NCBI GenBank assembly: GCA_036873135.1
Contig: JAPTYO010000011.1
Span: forward strand, 7,555,071 to 7,619,070
Reading direction: 5' to 3'
Origin: Clarkia xantiana subsp. parviflora
Lineage: Eukaryota > Streptophyta > Magnoliopsida > Myrtales > Onagraceae
Length of the DNA stretch: 64,000 bases
The number at the start of each line of letters is the position of its first letter. The stretch's first letter is position 1. A model generated the notes under the pieces. It was not told the DNA's origin. It made no database searches and worked only from the letters and a program-made list of their open reading frames with translations. Position numbers and translations under genes: made by a program. Below, piece after piece: positions 47,497-59,745 of this stretch.

Positions 47497-49606
47497 GTCA
47501 GATTAGAGGCCTTGTTGATTTTCTACACTCATAAGATGCCTGCAGTTCAGAATTCAAAGGTAATAGGAATTTTCATTTTTCATCTAAAATTGCTCCGTAA
47601 ATACTATTGCATCATCATTTCTAACTACTCAATGGAACCGGCAGATAAAAGCAACAAATTCTCATCTGTTCTTGAGGCTCCCACTGTTGTGTTTTCCAGT
47701 GAATTCGACCAGCAAGTTACACTTTTCAAGAGGTTGTACAAAAAAAGATCTCTCTGAGATATGAGCCATTGAAATTCAGACCTTTCATCTTGCCTGATGA
47801 GATTTGCTCAAATCAGCTCATGGGAAGATGAAGGTATGCGTATAGTATAGCAATGCAAATATGAACACATTTTGATAGTTTTCTTATACGCATTTCATTA
47901 TAATTCTGATCAGGGGAATCAATGACCTTCCAAAGACATCAACTCTGTGAAACTTACAAGAAGAAGAGTTGATAATCAGTTGGTCCAACCCTGGGCTTCT
48001 GGCGAATTGGGAAGTATTGATAATCAGTTGAGGATTTACTCAAGTTTAGAAATGAAAAAGATCAGCCAGTCAGGATGTTGTTGAGTTGACAAGTTTATAT
48101 CCGGTAAATATCTGAATATTAATAATTTGTGAGGGAATTGGTTCCTTTAAAAAATACAATCACAAGGTTGCCTATTTTTTTGTAGTGTTTCCCGAACTTT
48201 AATGTACATCGCAAAATTTTATGTTTTTTTTTTTTTTTTAAAATAATATTATATTAATTTAGCACATATAGATTGATTTAGGTGTGAGCAAAAATCCAGA
48301 GGAGCCTGAAATTATGAAGATCTCGAAATCCTGAAGAGTCAATCTCGAAAATTCGGTCCTGAAATTGTGCTCGAGCACGAATGGTAACTTTGCTCTAAAC
48401 CCGGGATTTGGCACGGGCTTTGGTTTTTTAGCCAAAATCCCGGAAGTCCCATTTCGAATTTGTAACTAACCTTAACTCCTAGGGTTCATTATCATAACTA
48501 AATTCTACTTAATTTCGAATTAATAAAATATGATGTTTATATGAGATTAATGTTTGTATGAGAATTTGATATTTGTATGCGACTTTAATGTGTGAAAAAA
48601 AAGTAGTAATGACATGTGCTTTTTAGTTTTTTTTTTTTTATATTTGTTTTGGTGTATACTTGAGATAGCCTGAGCCTGGCCCGGATTTAAAAAACCCAGT
48701 CTGCCTGGCCTGAATTTAAAAAACTTCGATGTAGTAATGAGCATTTATATTAACCTAAATCTGTGATTTTTGCTTTTTTTATTTTTGTGAAATAAGTAAT
48801 TTGATGAATTTTGAAACAACTGCATATTAATATGATCTGCTATTATTTCTTGGTCAACTGACAAATTTATCAACTGAATATCGTCATTTTCTTGGCACTA
48901 GGAAACAACTTTTGTCGAGGAGTAAATCTTTAAAATGTGAAATTTCTTGTGAAATTTCAATAGAAAGTAAGAAAGAGAAAGTAAATGAACAAATGTATTG
49001 GTACTTGGTGGGTCCCTATATCACTTTCTATAGAAATTTTACATAAAATTTCACAGTTTGTAGCAACCCCATAAAGCATTCTTATTTTACTGCTGGAATG
49101 TGTAGAAGAGGTTCGGTGGTCGTATATATGATTTTGAAAAGTTGAAATTTTATGGCCTTTCATTGAATTGGGAATCTCCAACATGCCATGATAGGCCAAA
49201 AGAGAATGTAGTTATCTGCATATAACATAACACTTCAAAAGAAAATGATACTGTCATATCCTAAGTCGTGCTGCGTCAGTGGTGTCCTCTCTCCAGATAT
49301 CACGTTTTTTTTTTTAAGGTTTAATCGTTAACTGAAGACTTTAGACATGGATATCAAATATTTTTCAGTGTCTTCAGCTGCTCCTCGTTGGTTAATAGCT
49401 TCTTCTTAAAATTCAGTTGAAATGTCTTTTTTTTTTCTTTTTTTTTTCTTGCAGTATTCATGTGCAATGTGTAATTATCATTTTCGATGTCACTGCACGT
49501 TTGACATAAAGAACATCCCTACATGGCACCATGATCTCTGCATTTCTATTCGGATAACATAATGATAATGAAGAGAAGACGAAAGATCAGTATTGAATAC
49601 CCCTAA
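47497..49606 (+). other. 3' flank of TEB and intergenic DNA
   Basis: The TEB 3' UTR should occupy the first few hundred bases; candidate poly-A signals are AATAAT-type and not distinctive. From about 48279 to 48700 there is GC-richer text (CCCGGGATTT, GCACGGG, CCTGGCCCGG) starting TAGGTGTGAGC. It could be another decayed hAT-type MITE, but no clean right end is seen. No gene recognised. Confidence 0.5.
48938..49048. repeat. short inverted-repeat unit (about 110 bp)
   Basis: GTGAAATTTCTTGTGAAATTTC, then AATAGAAAGT, on the left is mirrored by ACTTTCTATAGAAATTTTAC, then ATAAAATTTCAC, on the right, making a compact hairpin typical of a tiny MITE. No flanking duplication was checked beyond sight. 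Confidence 0.5.
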
Positions 49607-50021
49607 GAGCATCCACAATCGTTTTACATAAATTGTATTCTTTAAAATTGCCACGTAGACATTTATGTACACTTTAAGTAATACGTAAATTTAAGACGCA
49701 CGTAAAAAATATTTTCTCTGCAATCGTATTACTTAAACATATTCCTTAAATATATTTTATTATTTAATTTTCCAACAACTACCAATAAGATATTAGCATT
49801 AATTATAAAATGAATTAATTTATAATAAAAAATTAGTTACGTAATACATAGTGCATTACATAAATTTAAGGAATGCTTTATGTAAAAACATAAATTTACG
49901 TGTGGGTCCCATCTTTAAGGAATGCTATGTAAAATCACTGTAGATAATTTTTGTTGCTTTACTTAAATAAACATGTAGGACACGTTTACGTAATCTTTAC
50001 GTAATACCACTGTGGATGCTC
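49607..50021. mobile_element. PIF/Harbinger-type (Tourist-like) MITE
   Basis: The ends GAGCATCCACA and TGTGGATGCTC are perfect mirrors, flanked by TAA on both sides (49604-49606 and 50022-50024). The 3-bp TAA/TTA duplication and the GAGCATC ends are typical of Tourist-like MITEs. The interior is AT-rich with TTACGTAAT-style words and has no coding capacity. Confidence 0.88.
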
Positions 50022-50024
50022 TAA

Positions 50025-50395
50025 GGAACTACCTAAATAGTAGCAGCTAATAACGCCGAGGTGGCGGGGGAGAGACCTTGTAATGGTTGTAACATTTCTG
50101 CATGAGGACAAATTTTTAAACGAACAAGATCTAAGCTCCCAATCTTCCGGAGCACGAACTTTGATCTCTTTCATATGTTTAGTCTCCAGATCATAGAAAT
50201 TCAATTTCATTAGATTTGATGTGTCGGATGAAATAAATACAAATTCACCATTCGGTGTTTGGACATTTTTTTCTTCCAAACAAAACTCCACGAGGCACAA
50301 TATACTCTTCAAATTTCCACTTGTCATTGTCAATCAATATAGCCATAACAAACACCACCTGATGTGCATCTTTGTCATACTTTTTCGGGTGAAAT
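50025..50395 (-). pseudogene. F-box-associated domain fragment
   Basis: On the minus strand one frame reads KYDKDAHQVVFVMAILIDND, continuing KWKFEEYIVPRG. After a frameshift another frame continues NGEFVFISSDTSNLMKLNFY and DLETKHMKEIKVR. This resembles the C-terminal associated domain of plant F-box proteins. The fragment is cut on its left by the Harbinger MITE and on the right by the family A/D element. No F-box is present. Confidence 0.6.
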
Positions 50396-50399
50396 AAAA

Positions 50400-51463
50400 A
50401 AAAGAATGCTTTGTTGAAAATTCGATCCGGTTAAGTCAATTTCGGTTCGGTTCGGTTCAATTAAGTAAATCCGGTTCGGTTCGGTCCGAACCAGTCCAAT
50501 AAAATAGGGTTTGGTTCGACACTCAAAACCGGTTCGGTTAGATCCACTTAGTTACCCCGGACCGACCCGACCCGACAAGGTCGAATTGATTAAGAAAACC
50601 CGATCCGGTTTAACCCAAAACGGTTCAGCAAATTGGACCGGCCCAATAACCCTAGGGTTCGACCGAAATATTATTGTGGGCTAAGTAGGGTTTTAATGTC
50701 CACTAAAAACTTAACTTAGCCTCCAATAAACATTAATTATATAAAACAATTTCCAATATTGCATATATATAAATTTCGACACATAATAAATATATATATA
50801 TATATTTATTGCCAAGATTCTGTCTTTAAGACAAAATCAATCAACAATATATATATGTATATATAAATTCGGCACCACACATATATATATATTTATTGTC
50901 AATATTTTAAATAGAGAAACATATACTGACAATATATTTTCTCAATCTTTTTAGGCAACTAAATCTATCAATAATATCTTTATCCCTATTAATTATCTAG
51001 ATATATTGATAGTTATATATTTCTATATATTAATGTGAATCTATCCTTATGATTCCAATTATAGATATATTGTTACCTTTAATAAAAATTAAAATATGGT
51101 AAACAATATAAAATATATTTCTGCCGGATTACTTGTTTCTTGGAGCCTAAGAAATTAATTTTTTTACCTTGTAATCTCAATTAGGGTTCGGCCAAAAACA
51201 CTAAATTGGAAACAAGGTCAAATTTCAAGATCAAATTTTACTAATATCTACAATCCAATGTTTGATTTTGATAAAAGTCACGTTTTTCTTGAAGATCATG
51301 AACATCAAATTTTACTAAGAACATCATGAAAATTTCGGCACCATCAATTTAAAAATTCAAAAATTTTAAATTTATACCTCTAAAATTTTGGGCCAAAATT
51401 GTGAAAAATCAAGAACATCAATTTATCAAAATCATGAACTCCTAACACAGGCTCTGATACCAC
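50400..51463 (-). mobile_element. interior of minus-strand LTR element D (family A relative)
   Basis: The interior runs from the primer site at 51450-51462 (minus TGGTATCAGAGCC) towards lower coordinates: AT-rich leader with TTCGGCC motifs and (TA)n runs, then a GC-rich block (50440-50640) of GGTTCGGTTCGG / CCGACCCGACCCG text. The stretch 50610-50780 is the reverse-strand counterpart of 21100-21240. No gag or pol is present. The element stops near 50400 without a second LTR. Confidence 0.75.
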
Positions 51464-52032
51464 TGTTAGATTACAGGGAGTAATCACTACAGATATTAAA
51501 CACAGTACATGCTAGTAATCAAGATTACGCAGCGGAAGATTCGCACATACCTCAAAGAAATATCGTAGTCCCAATATCATGTTGCAGGGAGTTTACGGTC
51601 CACCGATTGGCACCCGTAGAGGTTCTGGTTAAGGAAGCCCTACACGGTATAGTCTCCACAGCAAAGCCTCTAATCGATTCTTGGCAGGGACGGATCTCCG
51701 GAGTGTTTTGTCTAATCAAAATGGCACACCCTTGGTGTTTGGAGTGGTTCGGCCGAATATGTGGTGTGTTAGGGAGGATGGTTTTCTCTTAAGTTACCAC
51801 AAAGGAGGGATTAGTAATCACCTTGATAAAACCCCTAACATACTATATTTATAGGAGGAGCAAAGTGCCCCCCGGCCACTAGTATAAGGGAGGCCCAATT
51901 TAGGGCTTCTCATGTCAATTGGGATTTGGGTCTAGCCCAATGTCCCTAATGTGACATTTACCTAATTGTCTCAGGTAACATATACATATTAATGGGCTTC
52001 CATTTACGGCGCCCAATCACCATCTGCTAACA
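51464..52032 (-). repeat. LTR of element D (minus strand)
   Basis: In minus orientation it begins TGTTAGCAGATGGTGATTGG and ends TGTAATCTAACA. It contains a TATAAATA box near 51847, and motifs such as AGCCCATTAATA and GACAATTAGGTAA shared with 19321-19924. The primer site abuts it at 51462. Confidence 0.85.
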
Positions 52033-52476
52033 CTACCATCATAGCGTCACTTTTAGAAAGTGTGAATGCAATCGTTAGGCAAATAGTGGAACTTTTTCAA
52101 GTGTCGTATATGAATTATGTAATGAATCTATCAACTCGAATTACTTAAATTATACATTGATATTATTTTTTCCAAGATTACTTCGTAATTTTGGACTTCG
52201 TGAGCAGTCTCTCCAATGCAGTTCGAACTTAGTTCGCTTTCAAGGAATTGAAATTCACTTTACAAGTTGGCTCTAGAAATTAATATTTGTTCATTAGGCA
52301 TTATCGTTCTCTTTGATGTTTTTAACTGAACAATCTAGGTTTGGAAATTAACTTTCGAAGCAAAACATAAAGCAATCACATATTTTGTTCATTATATAAT
52401 ATATGATATTTTTACATGATCAACTATATATATTTATATTGGCTGCAGTTTAATTAGCTCGATATCCCACCATTGA
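52033..52476. other. intergenic DNA downstream of the BURP gene
   Basis: AT-rich, no gene recognised. It will contain the BURP gene 3' UTR near 52400-52476. Confidence 0.55.
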
Positions 52477-53756
52477 TCAATTGACCCAAATGACATCATT
52501 CTCAGGCAGGAAATGACATATCGGAACAGTCCCCCGCTTAACTCCAAGCGCTAGGAATGCAAAATTTCTAGGGTTCCATTTTGAGGTATCAGTATGACAA
52601 ACCGCCACTGCTTTAACTTTACTCCCATCTTCTCCAACCAGCGGAACAGTATAAACCCTAGTATTCTCCGTCTTGTGGCATTTGAACACAGCAAATGCAT
52701 AGTTCATCTTGTGACACGTCACCATACTTTTAGGGTTTCCTTCTTCCTTGGGACTAAGCACCATCTTCACTCCACTTGCAACTCTATAGTCGTGCACTCC
52801 ATACTGTCCTTTTTCCTTCTCGGTGGATAAGATAATCTCCACCTTGTTTCCCATCTCGGTTTCGACGTAATCCACCATCGATTCTAATGAGGTTACGCAA
52901 ATTGAGTCCTCACCAGTAACACCCTGGGTTTCGCATCTCTCTAGGGTTTTCTTCAAGATCTTGGCTTCAAGCGAATCAGGATTAACTGCGAAGCGTTTTA
53001 GGGTTTCAGGGAAGTGACTGGTTGAAAACGGTATTGATTCGGCAATCTCACGGGGTAAGAATCGGTCGGCGAAGGTATCTTGTAAGTCCAAGGTCATTCG
53101 GTTATTCTTCCTTAAGTCGTGCTCAAAGAAAAAGAAAAAGTCAGGCTTCTGTTGAAGAGTAGCACCCATGCCCTTTTTTTTCCATTCTCCTTCATAACTT
53201 GGCCAATAATGATCCCTAATCAAGATTCCGTTAATCTCAAAGTTCGCGATATATTCCGTTGAATCTGCATGATGATGTTTGGTTAGATAGGCTATATATC
53301 TTGATAGAACCCTTCTAATAGAATGATGATATATTTTCATGTCGTTTTTCTCAAATTAAAAAACATGGATTTATATAGGCATGTAGTATATACGAGTTTA
53401 ATCTTTTGGGTTGGATGCGTGTTCACTCATATATACTTATTTATACTCTAAACCGTAAACCCTAATTAATGATATATGTTACTGACTTGGAAGAAGGTCT
53501 TTGATGACTTTAGGGATTGGAACATTCGGAAGTTTGGACTTCCAGTAGAGCTCTGGAGCTAGAATTGCGCTGTCACTTGTTACCAACAAAATCTGCATTA
53601 ATCATGAAATTTAAATGGGGTAAAATTGAACATTTACGCAAAGTTTGAGGATGAAATTAATAATATTTAAAAAATCAAATGTAACACAAACTCGTCTTAG
53701 ATGAAGGCACTTACAGATGATAAGAGAGAGAGAAGGAAGACTACGTTGAACTCCAT
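52477..53756 (-). CDS. BURP-domain secreted protein (311 aa, 3 exons)
   Basis: Exons in coding order: 53756-53715, 53592-53487, 53264-52477. The first two encode a signal peptide (MEFNVVFLLSLLSSILLVTS) and a short PELYWKSKLPN...PKVIKDLLP segment usual before BURP. The BURP domain fills the C-terminal two thirds: FFFEHDL near the start, then the signature CH-X10-CH-X25-CH-X25-CH, which I counted and found complete (CHKMNYAFAVFKCH ... CHTDTSKWNPRNF ... ICHFLPENDVIWV). BURP proteins (RD22, USP, BNM2 and polygalacturonase-beta subfamilies) act in the apoplast or cell wall and seed tissue; the absence of internal repeats points to a USP/RD22-like or BNM2-like member. Exon 2's donor (GTCAGT) and exon 3's acceptor are chosen to keep frame; alternative use of a longer unspliced exon 3 start at 53340 is less likely. 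Confidence 0.9.
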
Positions 53757-53829
53757 TGGAGAAGCTAATTAAGAGGTTGAGAAAGAATAAGCAAGCAAGA
53801 GATGATTGAAGGAGAGCAAGTTATGGACT

Positions 53830-53839
53830 GTATTTATAG
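53830..53839 (-). promoter_or_regulatory. TATA box of the BURP gene
   Basis: The minus strand reads CTATAAATAC about 75-85 bases upstream of the start codon, at a normal distance and with a good consensus. Confidence 0.75.
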
Positions 53840-53846
53840 AAGAAAA

Positions 53847-54115
53847 GTACAAATGTGAATTACCAATAATACCCTTGTCACATTTTTCTTGTCAATCCTA
53901 TCTTGTCACATTGTTTCTCAAGGCTTCTCAATCTTAAAAGTCTCTAGAATGTGAACTACCACTAATACACCCCTTTATCACATTTTTTATGTCAATCCTT
54001 TCTTGTCACATTTTTTGTCAATCCTGCTCAAACTTAAAATCTATCTCCAAAATGTGAACTACCACTAATACCCTTATCTTACTCCATTTATTACTTCATT
54101 TCCTTATCTTTAAGG
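53847..54115. repeat. three-copy promoter repeat upstream of the BURP gene
   Basis: The unit AATGTGAAYTACCAMTAATACCC, followed by TTGTCACATTTTT and TGTCAATCCT, recurs near 53852, 53950 and 54051, with subunits TCTTGTCACATT repeated in between. It starts just upstream of the TATA box, so it lies in the promoter. Confidence 0.8.
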
Positions 54116-55120
54116 GTGTAATGCACAAGATATCGAGAAATTGAAAATGCCATATTGTCCTGAATCAAATACCAAATCTATTCGGCAAAAAAAAAAAAAA
54201 AAAACCAAACCTTACTTTGGGTGGAGCTCTATCTTCTATAAAAAAAATAAAAAAAATTACTTGAGTTCGCTCGAACTTGGTAGATCTGAAAGTTTGATGG
54301 AAAGATCTGGGCCAGTTATCATATTCGCAGGCAGATATGTTGCATCCCGTACCACTACCGACAACTAGTATTGGGTCTACCCAAGGTTTGCTGCAGCTTC
54401 AACCAAGTATGAAGAAGACAAATCCGGTAGCAGAGAAGACAACACTTGCGGTGGTTCTTAAGAGGTTTAGTTTTGTCCTTGCTTCGATTCTGATCGGTAT
54501 TATCTTTCGACTAGTCTCAATTGTTAAAAGGGAACGACTTGGTTCTGTATCCCGAGTTCATGGATGTATTTATCATCCACTATCTTCATCTTGGAAGATC
54601 AAACACTCCTAGAAGGTATATTTACCTTCCCGACCCCAATCGAGGTTTTGGTGGGAGTACTTCTCACCAACCTTAAATCTCTGAGATAATTGAAGTGAAG
54701 ATCAATCAAAATTGGGTTTGGATCAATTAGTCTTTTGTTGGATCTGTCTGGATGTTTGTTGTATTTTCTGAGTTGTTTGTGTTCTTTATTTTCCGTGTTG
54801 TTTGTGTAACTGTTAGTTTTATTAATGAATGTAATTAATGAGGAAAAAAAGCAAAAAATTGATCGACCTGCACATTTTTTTATTGCATATCTATCTATTA
54901 TATCTACTATAATTCGGCATCGGAAGCTCTCTGGCTTACACATGGACAGTTTGCCCTATCACCGTTTCCTAATTTAATCGGAATTAAATAGGAATTCTCT
55001 ATATTTAGATACATAATATTGATTCATTGAAATTAAAAACTATTTTTATCTCCTATTTTGGTCTCTTCACAATTTAAAGAAACAAATTAATTAAAAGTTT
55101 ACTTTTAAATAGTAAATCTA
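54116..55120. other. intergenic DNA
   Basis: I cannot recognise a gene. A 91-codon plus frame at 54337-54612 (MLHPVPLPTTSIGSTQ) shows no known motif. An A-rich tract at 54188-54203 and AT-rich DNA follow. Confidence 0.45.
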
Positions 55121-58100
55121 TACAGTTTGGTTCCGGAAGACCATAGTCCGCCACGTAAACATTATATATAAATAATATAATAATAAATAGTAATCTTTTA
55201 CATAATAAAAAAGTTGTAAATTCAAAATTGACCTCACATAAATATTGTCATCAACATGGAAAAAGGCGGGGACTTTCCTTATCAACCCTTTTCCTAATCT
55301 TTGCGTCTGTTGAAAACCTACTAATTTTCACAGAGAAGACGCTTCATCTGCAAATTTTCACATAGAAGCCACCCACTCTCGCTAACCCTTTAATCGCGAC
55401 CCCAAAGTATCCTCATAGGTACCCCACAAACTCCTCATTCGGTTTGCTCGGTTTCTCCAATCTCGATCGCAATGGTGGCTCCTCCTTCACTGGCTCTTCT
55501 GAATCTTCCCCTCTCCATCTAAGGTAAACTCTATCTCTCTCTCTCTCTCTCTCTAATATGTCTGATTTCAGATTGAACTTACAATTGGTCGTTTGCTGAT
55601 TTGGACTTACAGTTGATTTGACCGATTAAAGCTTCTTTTACGCCATTGAAGAACACCAACACGGTGACTTCATGCCATGGAAGAAGACCAAAGTGCTGGT
55701 TTCCAAACCACTTCCCCTTCATGATAATAGGTTTTTGTGGGAGGTCTGGAAACTAGCAAATTTTATTAAAAAAAATGATTAAAAATGTTGTCTCTGTGAT
55801 GAATCTAACTGCTTGTAGTTGCAGCAATTGTGCATGAAAGGGATTCATATGGTTGTTGGCCATGAACCAACTCAAGTTGCTCACCTACAGAAGGTTAGCT
55901 TACCCAATTATTTATATAAATTGTCTTGTAAGATTCCTTGTTTGCAAATTGATTAGTATCTATATAAAACACTGTTATATTTTTTTTAGCCAAAATGAAG
56001 CAATGTTATCTTGTTACTCCTTCATGCTTAACCACTAATAGATATACCAAAACATTTTAAAAAAAGGTGTTTTGAATACTTATATAATAATAATAGTATG
56101 TGTGTGTTGATTCATGATTATTAGTATATTACCTCCATTTTTGTCTATTATTATTTCAAAAGTTCTCTGCTGATTTTTCCTGTCTAACTCTACCTTTTAG
56201 AATCTAGGTTTCATTTATTGACAAGAGAACATGTTTGTGTTTGAATGGTGGTTTTTGTTGACGGGTTTATGCCTAATTGCTCTTATGTTATGTGTCCAAT
56301 TTTTTCTTTTAAATTTTACTCTTATTCATTATGGAAACTATGTATGTCTTGTGATGAATTTGTGAAGTTTAACACAAAAAGTTTAGGGTTTCCATATTGT
56401 GTTTTATTCAATAGCAGAATTTCTATTGTGAATGCTCAGGGAATATCAAAGATATCAATTGCTTTGATTGAAACTAAATACGGATGACCAAAGGAAGACG
56501 GTGCTATGTAAACCTTTCAAAGTATATTGGAGTCTGTGTGTTTAAAATTGTGCTAAGGGACCACTCCACTACCCAAAACACTTCATTTTGTCGATTGCCA
56601 ATAATTCTAATAAGAGCATGTTGCACGGTATTTCGCCTACGTTATAAGTTTTTTTTTTTGAATAAACACTTCCCTCATCTTTTCATTTGCATTAATGTAG
56701 TTGATTGAAATTATCATGCCAATCTTTTATCCATCTTAACACCTTTTACTTTATAAGTTCTTGTTAGTTGACTAATGCTCAATACTCTCACAGTCCAGTG
56801 CCAGAAATACCCACAGTTATTTTTTACTTCATAAACATGCAATATATTCGATAAAATATCTTGTTCACATGGTCTTTATTTGTCTTCTTGTCCATAACCA
56901 TTTTACTTGATCCTCCCTAAACAAATTATTTATCAATGCTCAAGCCTTCACATCTGTTGTTCATGCAACTTTTTATATTAGTAAATGTTTCTTTAATTAG
57001 TTGACTGCCCAAGTATGCCAATCTTCTTAATTACCAATCATTTTTACTTTACTATGAGATAACTTTTACACGAAGTTAGCTTTCTTTCTAACAGTTTTCT
57101 TGAATACTGTTTAACAATCAAATCTCCTAATGCTAGAAAAAAAAGTTATCACTGTTTTACACACCTCACACTTTATGTATGTTGATTTTATGTTTATATT
57201 TTGTTTTGTTTAATTTTTAATATTTTTTTAGATTCAAGGTATTCAAAATTGGTTATTTGAAATTGTTATTTATAATTTACTTACAGGTAATGGTTGCATG
57301 CTTGACTTGTTTTAAAAGGGAACAACTTTCGAACAGTAAGTACTTGCCAATGTACATTCCTGACAACCACTTTAATAGAAATAATTGATTTTTACTTTGA
57401 ATGGTCTCTAAAGAGATTGTAATTTGTATCTCTCTTTGATTACAATTATAAGGTGATCAAAATACAATTCTTAATTATTCTTTATTATGAGAACCGTAAT
57501 TCAATAATTTTCTGGTATATAGTAACAAAGTTTACTTCTCTTTATTCACAGGGTGATGGTATGTGTGGTAAAAGGGGAAAATCACTTGAGAAATGGATCT
57601 TACCATTTCTAAAAGCAAGCAATTTAGTCATACGCAATTAGACTCTTACAATATCTAAAAAAGCATCATCTTAAATAGGACCAACGTGCCAACAAATGTC
57701 CGAAACTGGCTTAAGTATAAGGCGGTGTATGGCAATATAAGGAAGAGTTTTTCATAATACATATGTGTGCTTGTATCCATATGCTGGTCTTATGGTCTGA
57801 TTATTTGGATATGGTTATTACTTTTATATCTTTGTATAGTAGTTGCATGTTTAGAGAATTATGTTTGCATTGCATTTTATATTTATCATATATTCTTCCA
57901 TTTGATTTTACATGGGTGCAGTGTATCTCTTGGGAAAAAGTTGTTAAATTAATTAACTTCATGATTAACTTTATAACCACACTATTAATATTAAATACTT
58001 TTCTTTCTACTTGTTTCTCGCAATTTTTTCTACTTGCTCACGTATAATTATTTTTCGAATTGAATATGTATGTATATATGTAATAATGCAAACAAACTAT

Positions 58101-58138
58101 GTAACACGCGCGTGCAACGGACGCGCAAATATTTCTAG
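55121..58138 (+). mobile_element. Helitron with defined 3' end, 5' end uncertain
   Basis: The 3' end is clear: a perfect 6-bp hairpin GCGCGT/ACGCGC (58108-58126) is followed 8 bases later by CTAG at 58135-58138 and then T. Plausible 5' ends starting TC after A exist near 55125 (TCTATACAG) and 54988 (TCTCTATAT), but neither can be proved. The interior has no Rep/helicase frame. It contains a less AT-rich, gene-like stretch around 55270-55720 (ATG at 55472, a (CT)n run near 55532, CTAAGGTAAAC donor-like text) that may be a captured gene fragment. Confidence 0.6.
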
Positions 58139-58640
58139 TAATAATAAAAAAAAACCGATAAGCTTATTGAAAGCCGCGTATTAGGTAAAATAAAACCCTA
58201 GGGAGAGAGACGAAGTTCTTCTATATGTTTGATTTTATATGTAGAAGCTTTCTTTTCCTTAAATGTGATAGAATAGTTTTGTTTTAGTATAAAGAATCCG
58301 TATGTATTTATTTATATATATAATAATATATGATGTATATATTATGAATTAAAATAAGAAATAAAACATGTTTATGCAACAAAAAAATACTAAATATAAT
58401 GTCTATATATAATGTATCATACCCGATGGATATACACCCACCTTGACCCGCTTCGACTCGACTTAATTACTGAACGGATCCAAAAGACGATTCTAAACCA
58501 AAATTTGGAAAATATCGAACCCGGAAAAATCCACCAACAAAAGGCCGGGCGAGTTTAAAATCGCCCGGCAAAAGGTACAAGTTCGGTTAGGGTGGCCCTA
58601 ATCGAACATTTTTCCGGCCCTCCGGGCCACACCGATCCCG
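58139..58640. other. AT-rich DNA between Helitron and gypsy element
   Basis: No gene seen. ACCCGATGG and GACCCGCTTCGACTCGAC text near 58430-58460 hints at another short GC-rich array, too short to classify. Confidence 0.4.
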
Positions 58641-59745
58641 AGCTCCTAAAAAATGATACCAATCCCTCCGATGCTTAGAGAGGCCTAATTTCGCTTTATC
58701 TTAATTAATGCATGATAAACAGACTAAAAATGCAATTAGCAAACTAATGACCCAAGAGTCCTATAAATAGAACCCTTGGTCAATCATTTCAAACAAGTTG
58801 CTCATTTCACAAGTTGAATTTGCTCTAACTTCTCTCTAGACATTTTCTCTCTCTAGCAAGTTCTCATTTAGGCATCGGAGTGGGCTCAACCGAGCACCCC
58901 CCCTCCTTTGCTCGGTAGCCCATTTTGCAAGTGGACGTGGGAAAGGATCCAAGCTTGAAGTCGATTAACGGACATCCAGCGATACGTTTTTATAGGTTTA
59001 CGAGGAAGAACAACTATCACGAAGCTAAGGACAGCATTATAGGAGAGACATCCATACAGGTCCGCGAGGATCATCACAATTATGTCGGGTACCGACCGAT
59101 TGGTTCACGCAAAACCGAACCGATTGGAAGCGTGACCCAACAGTGGCGCCGTCTGTCTGACTCGAACTAAAAGCCAAGGCCATCAAGAAAAAATGTCGTC
59201 AGTACATGAAATACATGGAAGACTAGGTTCAGGAGGAGAATCATCAAGAGGACGGGATAAGTATGCAGGTAAATTAGACAAGGCAGCGATCCAAAAGCTG
59301 CCCAACACACAGAAACTGGAGGCCGAAATCCAATTCACCAAAAGGAGACAACCAGCTCCACATTCCAATAACATTCCTTATAGTCGAAAGACTAAAGGGG
59401 TACAAAGGAATACTAGGGCTTACAACCATAAACAGGTACGAGATGATTCCATTTGCAACGTTTAGGAGGAAGCAGCAGCGCTGACTGCACTGCTAAGAGA
59501 GTTTAAGGACATATTCGCTTGGTCCCCAAGCGATATGCCAGGAATAAGTAAGGATGTGATATCACACAGGTTAGGTTCAGGCAACGAGCTATAACACAAA
59601 AGTAAGACCAATAGATGGCAATATAAGAAGACGTGGGGAAACTGCTGGAGGCAGGTTTCATAAAAGTGAACAACTACCAAACATGGGTCACAAACCCTGT
59701 GTTGATAAAGAAACCAAACAAAAACTACAAGGATGAAAAATGAAC
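58641..59745 (+). mobile_element. Ty3-gypsy (Tat-like) element fragment: LTR end, primer site, RT start
   Basis: An LTR-like sequence with TATA text (CCTATAAATAGAACCC near 58760) ends ACCCAACA at 59142. It is followed by TGGCGCCGTCTGTCTG (59144-59159), a primer-site type common in plant Tat/Athila gypsy elements. After a short gag-like frame (MSSVHEIHGRLGSGG at 59192) the text jumps at about 59463 into pol: EEAAALTALLREFKDIFAWS, SDMPGISKDVISH, then in another frame EDVGKLLEAGFIKVNNYQTW and VTNPVLIKKPNKN. These are the residues leading into the gypsy RT. Most of gag, protease and RT is deleted. The LTR left edge is unknown. Confidence 0.75.
59463..59745 (+). pseudogene. gypsy pol fragment ahead of RT (frameshifted)
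   Basis: FKDIFAWSPSDMPGI and LLEAGFIKVNNYQTWVTNPV correspond to the plant gypsy text YKDVFAWSYDEMPGL and KLLKAGFIREVQYPTWLANVV. There is at least one frameshift between them. The catalytic YADD block is not found downstream. Confidence 0.75.

Noticed and set aside
53265..53340. N-terminal extension of the BURP frame from the ATG at 53340
   Set aside because: It would give no signal peptide; two upstream exons supply one and join in frame, leaving this stretch as intron.
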